This document shows positions 6,205 through 9,232 of a stretch of DNA of 9,232 nt, piece after piece (the first letter of the stretch is position 1; the number at the start of each line of letters is the position of its first letter). Under the pieces are notes generated by a model. That model worked only from the letters and a program-made list of their open reading frames with translations, was not told the DNA's origin and did no database searches. Location: positions 1-9,232 of the forward strand of contig JAGGTX010000121.1 in assembly GCA_021163525.1 (NCBI GenBank), given 5' to 3'. The translations under genes and the position numbers were made by a program. This DNA comes from Caldifarciminota bacterium (GTDB lineage Bacteria; Hydrothermota; UBA3072; B12-G15).

Positions 6205-7264
6205 ATATCTTACCCCATACCCTGTGTGCAGCAGCAAAGTCAAATGCCTCTGTAAGTTCCTTTGCCGATCTGATTCTGAAAAACCTGTTTATAATCACCC
6301 TCTTCAGAAGCCTCTGCATCTCGGGCTCCCTCATGTATTCAAGTATGATGGGGTATTCAAACCTTGAACTCCTGCTTATCCCGATCAATCTCAATCCTTT
6401 TTCAAGAATATCCCTTGTATTCACGGGGACAAACAACTCAGAGACTCCCAAAAGGTATATCCATGCACCAGGCTCTGCTACATCTATAATGGTATTTATT
6501 GCCTCTTCTGAGTAAATACCACCCACACATTCAAATAGATTACCAAATCTCAGATTGGAAGGGATTGCCCTCTTCCTTATGTTTATGGTGTGGGCAAAGT
6601 CCCCAAACTTTTTCAATTTCTCGTCATCGGTTCCAACAACATACAGGTTGTGTCTCTTGATGGTTTTGGTGAAACTTAAAACAACTGCAACTATGTATCC
6701 CACAGGCCCGTCGCCAAACACTGCAATCTTCTCATTCTTATCAAGTAGTTTAAGTTTTTTTGCACCAGTGTATGCAACCGTGGAGAGTTCAGATAAAACC
6801 GCTATCTCATCAGGGACATCGTCCGGTATCTGGATAAGGCATGGGTCTGGATGCTGGATTATGCTCTGGGTCAGGCCATCGTATCCACTGGAGAGGAAGT
6901 GGATATTTTCACAGTGATTTTCACCAATCTCTCCATGCCTGCAGGCCCTGCAACACTTTTCAGGAGAGGGAAACTTCTCAGGTGAATGTATATATCCTGG
7001 TATGTTTGGAACAATCACCACCCTTGTATCCTTTTTTAATGTCTCTGATTCAACAATCCGTCCAATACCCTCATGGAGAAGTGCCATGGGCAGTTTCTGC
7101 TTCAGGGCCTCAGGTCTTCTCTTCCCCGTGTAGTACCTCATGTCAGCTGCACATATACTACCAAGTGTTGGTTTAACATAAGACCAGCCCTTTTTCTTTT
7201 TATAAACCCGGATTTGTTCTTCAAACTTGTAGGGTTTTACAAGCCTTATTATCTTTGACCTCAT
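6182..7264 (-). CDS. tarJ: TarJ-like zinc-dependent polyol-phosphate (ribitol-5-phosphate) dehydrogenase
   Basis: A 360-aa medium-chain dehydrogenase. The catalytic-zinc side has S36-I-C38-A-A-D, R-Y-Y-T-G-K, and H64-E65; the Rossmann fold has G184-D-G-P-V-G; later come F-E-C-V-G-G (244-249), L-L-G-V-S-E and L-E-K-G-L-R-L-I-G. The S-I-C-A-A-D-x-R-Y-Y-T-G block, K-L-P-M and the F-E-C-V-G-G/L-G-V-S-E pair closely match my recollection of staphylococcal TarJ, which reduces D-ribulose 5-phosphate to D-ribitol 5-phosphate with NADPH. Unlike what I recall of TarJ, this protein has four cysteines in the loop 104-118, where alcohol dehydrogenases bind structural zinc. The start ATG overlaps the upstream stop as ATGA and has AGGAGAAG before it. 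It sits next to a TarI-type cytidylyltransferase, the usual partner, which strengthens the call. Another polyol phosphate as substrate is possible. Confidence 0.85.
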   Translation of the reverse strand: MRSKIIRLVKPYKFEEQIRVYKKKKGWSYVKPTLGSICAADMRYYTGKRRPEALKQKLPMALLHEGIGRIVESETLKKDTRVVIVPNIPGYIHSPEKFPSPEKCCRACRHGEIGENHCENIHFLSSGYDGLTQSIIQHPDPCLIQIPDDVPDEIAVLSELSTVAYTGAKKLKLLDKNEKIAVFGDGPVGYIVAVVLSFTKTIKRHNLYVVGTDDEKLKKFGDFAHTINIRKRAIPSNLRFGNLFECVGGIYSEEAINTIIDVAEPGAWIYLLGVSELFVPVNTRDILEKGLRLIGISRSSRFEYPIILEYMREPEMQRLLKRVIINRFFRIRSAKELTEAFDFAAAHRVWGKIYVRLEIS

Positions 7265-8781
7265 TTCTTCTCCTGAAAATATCTATAAAGACACTCTGCA
7301 AGCACAAGGTCTGATTTTGTAGTTATCTTCATGTTCTCAGGAGAGCCGTCAACAAGTTTAACATCAAACCCATACCTTATAAGAAGGCCCGCATCATCAG
7401 TGGCCTGGAAATCTTCCTCCCTTGCCTTTCTATGTGCATACTTGATAATTCCATACCTGAATGTCTGGGGGGTCTGTCCGTATCTCAATGTGCTTCTGTC
7501 AGGAATCCTGTGGATAAATCCACTGAACCTTGTCCCGTCCTGCACAATGGTATCTGTTGCGGGTATAACAACATCTGCACCACCATAATCCAGTGCCCCT
7601 TCAATTGAACGTGTGATTATTTCTTCAGTGACGAAGGGTCTTACTGCATCGTGTATCACAACTATATCCTCGTCCCTCAACATGGGTTCAAGGTATTCTA
7701 TTGCCTTATAACTGGATTCCTGCCTTGTCCTCCCTCCAGGTATTATATCATGAACCTTTTTTATTCCATACTTTTCAATCTCCTCCTTTGCCTTTTCTGT
7801 CCATTCCTTTGGCATAACAAGGATAACCTTCTTTATCAAGGGATGCTTTTCAAACTTCTCAAGTGTATGTATAAAAACAGGTTTTCCAGCAATGGTTAAG
7901 AATTGCTTTGGCACACCTTCACCCACTCTTTCACCAATCCCACCAGCAAGAACAACCCCATAGACTTTTACATCCCTTTTCCGGGATATTGAGAGCCTCC
8001 TGTATTTTCTTTTCATTGCGTGTGCTATTTTGAGCATGAACCTCCATAATCTCAGTCCACCTGTCAATCCAATAAGTATGCTACCAAGAATCAAACATAC
8101 CTTTATGCTGTATATATTGAAGGCGGCAAGGATAGGCCCAAAGAAGAATACAAGTGCATCACTTTCAATATCACCAGGAAAGACTGCATAATGCCGTTCA
8201 ACCATGAAGTCTATGTATTTGTTAAGAAAACCTGGCTTGGGACTTTTGACCTTTGTATTAATAATGCTCTTACCCGTTCTCTTTGCCCATCCTGCTGATA
8301 CCCTGTTGAATGTGTATGAGTAGTAAAAATTGACCATGTTCAGGAATGTGTAAATGAATGCCAGTGTGATTATGGTTGTTTCCCTTGTAAGATGGTAATA
8401 ACCTAATGTGAGAGCAACCAGGTTTATGAACATCCTCCACCTGTCAAGCACATGGTCAAGCACATCACCGTATATATTCCCTATCCTTTTCAGCCTTGCC
8501 ACGGTTCCATCAACACAGTCAAAGAGATAGGAAAGTTCAAAAAATACTGCACCCAGAATAAAGAAAAACTTTGTGTGGAGGAAGAAGAAAACGGCACTGA
8601 TTATTCCAAGCCCGAAAGAGAAAAGGGTTATCTGGTTTGGTGTGATTTTTGTCCTGTTTGCAATAAACAATGAAATTCTTCTAACAAAGGGAAGAATAGC
8701 AATAATTGCCCACCAGGATTTCGGCTTCATCAAAGCATTCTCAACATCCTCATAGGTGAATTTATCCTGGATTTCGTTCAT
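7261..8781 (-). CDS. Fusion of CDP-alcohol phosphotransferase and IspD/TarI-type cytidylyltransferase
   Basis: A 506-aa bifunctional membrane protein. Residues 1-250 are a CDP-alcohol phosphotransferase domain with several membrane helices and the complete motif D88-C-V-D91-G92-T-V-A95-R96, G105, D109, D113. A basic linker (about 251-270) leads to a full cytidylyltransferase domain (272-506): L-A-G-G-I-G-E-R285 with K292 in P-K-Q-F, I-P-G-G (347-350), H377-D-A-V-R-P-F, D410-T-I-V, Q436-T-P-Q, T461-D-D-A-G and M484-K-I-T. The form L-A-G-G-I-G, H-T-L-E-K-F and Q-T-P-Q resembles TarI (CTP + ribitol 5-phosphate to CDP-ribitol) more than classical IspD (MEP pathway), and the adjacent TarJ-like gene supports this. 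The fusion suggests that CDP-polyol made on the cytoplasmic face is passed to the membrane domain. It has AAGGAGG upstream and its ATG overlaps the ABC gene's stop. IspD activity remains possible if the genome has no other ispD. Confidence 0.9.
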   Translation of the reverse strand: MNEIQDKFTYEDVENALMKPKSWWAIIAILPFVRRISLFIANRTKITPNQITLFSFGLGIISAVFFFLHTKFFFILGAVFFELSYLFDCVDGTVARLKRIGNIYGDVLDHVLDRWRMFINLVALTLGYYHLTRETTIITLAFIYTFLNMVNFYYSYTFNRVSAGWAKRTGKSIINTKVKSPKPGFLNKYIDFMVERHYAVFPGDIESDALVFFFGPILAAFNIYSIKVCLILGSILIGLTGGLRLWRFMLKIAHAMKRKYRRLSISRKRDVKVYGVVLAGGIGERVGEGVPKQFLTIAGKPVFIHTLEKFEKHPLIKKVILVMPKEWTEKAKEEIEKYGIKKVHDIIPGGRTRQESSYKAIEYLEPMLRDEDIVVIHDAVRPFVTEEIITRSIEGALDYGGADVVIPATDTIVQDGTRFSGFIHRIPDRSTLRYGQTPQTFRYGIIKYAHRKAREEDFQATDDAGLLIRYGFDVKLVDGSPENMKITTKSDLVLAECLYRYFQEKK

Positions 8782-9232
8782 ATCTTTTCCTCCTTCTTTT
8801 TTTCAAGAAATTCATTGTACATTTTCACAGCCTCCTCTGGTTTCCCCTCAAACACAATCCTGCCTCTGTTCAGGAAGATGGTTCTGTCCGTGTGTTCAAG
8901 TATCTGCTTCATGTTATGGGAAACCAGGATTATCCCGATCCCGCTCCTCTTCAGCTCCTCTATCTTCTTATAACACTTCTTTTTGAATGCAGCATCACCT
9001 ACAGCAAGCACCTCGTCAACAAGCAATATATCAGGTTCTGTATGAATGGCAACAGAGAAACCAAGCCTCACCTTCATACCCGATGAGTATTTTTTTACAG
9101 GGAGATCAATATAATCCTGAAGCCCTGAATATTCCACAATCCTGTCGAGTTTTTCCTTTATTTCCCGGCGCTTCATACCAAGAATAATCCCATAAAGAAA
9201 AATATTCTCAATTCCCGTAAGGTCAGGATGAA
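8778..9232 (-). CDS. ABC exporter ATPase of the Wzt/TagH/KpsT type (5' end outside window)
   Basis: The reading frame continues without a stop to the right window edge; about 151 C-terminal residues are visible. They start with H-P-D-L-T-G-I-E-N-I and G-I-I-L-G-M (the segment after the Q-loop in polysaccharide exporters), then the ABC signature Y-S-S-G-M-K-V-R-L, Walker B L-L-V-D-E-V-L-A-V-G-D and the switch V-S-H-N. Walker A lies beyond the edge. The H-P-x-L-T-G-x-E-N and D-E-V-L-A-V-G-D forms are typical of ATPases exporting O-antigen, teichoic acid or capsule. The protein ends about 20 residues after the nucleotide-binding domain, so it lacks the carbohydrate-binding C-terminal domain of O9a-type Wzt. 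It is the first visible gene of the operon and overlaps the fusion gene by ATGA; a permease partner is expected just upstream. The in-frame ATG at 9176 is internal, not the start. Confidence 0.9.
   Translation of the reverse strand, partial: HPDLTGIENIFLYGIILGMKRREIKEKLDRIVEYSGLQDYIDLPVKKYSSGMKVRLGFSVAIHTEPDILLVDEVLAVGDAAFKKKCYKKIEELKRSGIGIILVSHNMKQILEHTDRTIFLNRGRIVFEGKPEEAVKMYNEFLEKKKEEKI

Noticed and set aside
7509..7517. Another perfect DnaA box (TGTGGATAA)
   Set aside because: It lies inside the cytidylyltransferase coding region, isolated, in codons that make sense there; most likely chance. It also shows the background rate is not zero.
7261..7980. Simple assignment of the cytidylyltransferase domain as IspD of the MEP pathway
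   Set aside because: The L-A-G-G-I-G form, fusion to a CDP-alcohol phosphotransferase and the neighbouring TarJ homologue point to a TarI-like role; kept as an alternative only.

Overview
The window is an AT-rich stretch (roughly 40% G+C by eye) of bacterial chromosome. A Rex redox repressor, a ferritin-like diiron protein and an HD-GYP phosphodiesterase suggest a free-living, probably anaerobic or redox-fluctuating bacterium. Arginine codons are often AGG/AGA, as in many thermophiles and deep-branching lineages. I cannot place it in a phylum. There is no sign of phage, transposon, CRISPR array, tRNA or rRNA.

Left part (1-1567, plus strand): three overlapping genes form one operon encoding a hot-dog (PaaI-type) thioesterase, a rubrerythrin-like ferritin-fold protein and Rex. 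A promoter-like sequence places the transcription start almost on the first ATG.

Middle (1597-4334): a minus-strand unit holds a 187-aa single-pass membrane protein of unknown function. In front of it is a 62-codon ORF that I read as the surviving N-terminus of a carbon-starvation transporter gene (cstA), still carrying a good promoter and ribosome binding site. Diverging from it is a GAF-GAF-HD-GYP cyclic-di-GMP phosphodiesterase. The short divergent control region contains a perfect 7-bp palindrome lying on the minus-strand -10 element.

Convergent gap (4335-4444): this non-coding spacer carries two perfect consensus DnaA boxes in opposite orientation plus two variant boxes at helical-turn spacing.

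Right part (4445-9232, minus strand): five genes whose ends all overlap, transcribed right to left. They are a Wzt/TagH-type ABC exporter ATPase (cut by the window edge), a CDP-alcohol phosphotransferase fused to an IspD/TarI-type cytidylyltransferase, a TarJ-type polyol-phosphate dehydrogenase, a second stand-alone CDP-alcohol phosphotransferase paralogous to the fused one, and a GT4 glycosyltransferase. TarJ makes ribitol 5-phosphate from ribulose 5-phosphate and TarI activates it to CDP-ribitol. Here the activating domain is joined to a membrane enzyme of the family that transfers phospho-alcohols from CDP. My inference is a system that makes CDP-ribitol (or another CDP-polyol), transfers polyol-phosphate to a membrane acceptor, glycosylates the product and exports it by ABC transporter. 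It would be analogous to, but built differently from, wall teichoic acid synthesis and the inositol-phosphate cytidylyltransferase/DIPP-synthase fusion. This is the most notable content of the window.
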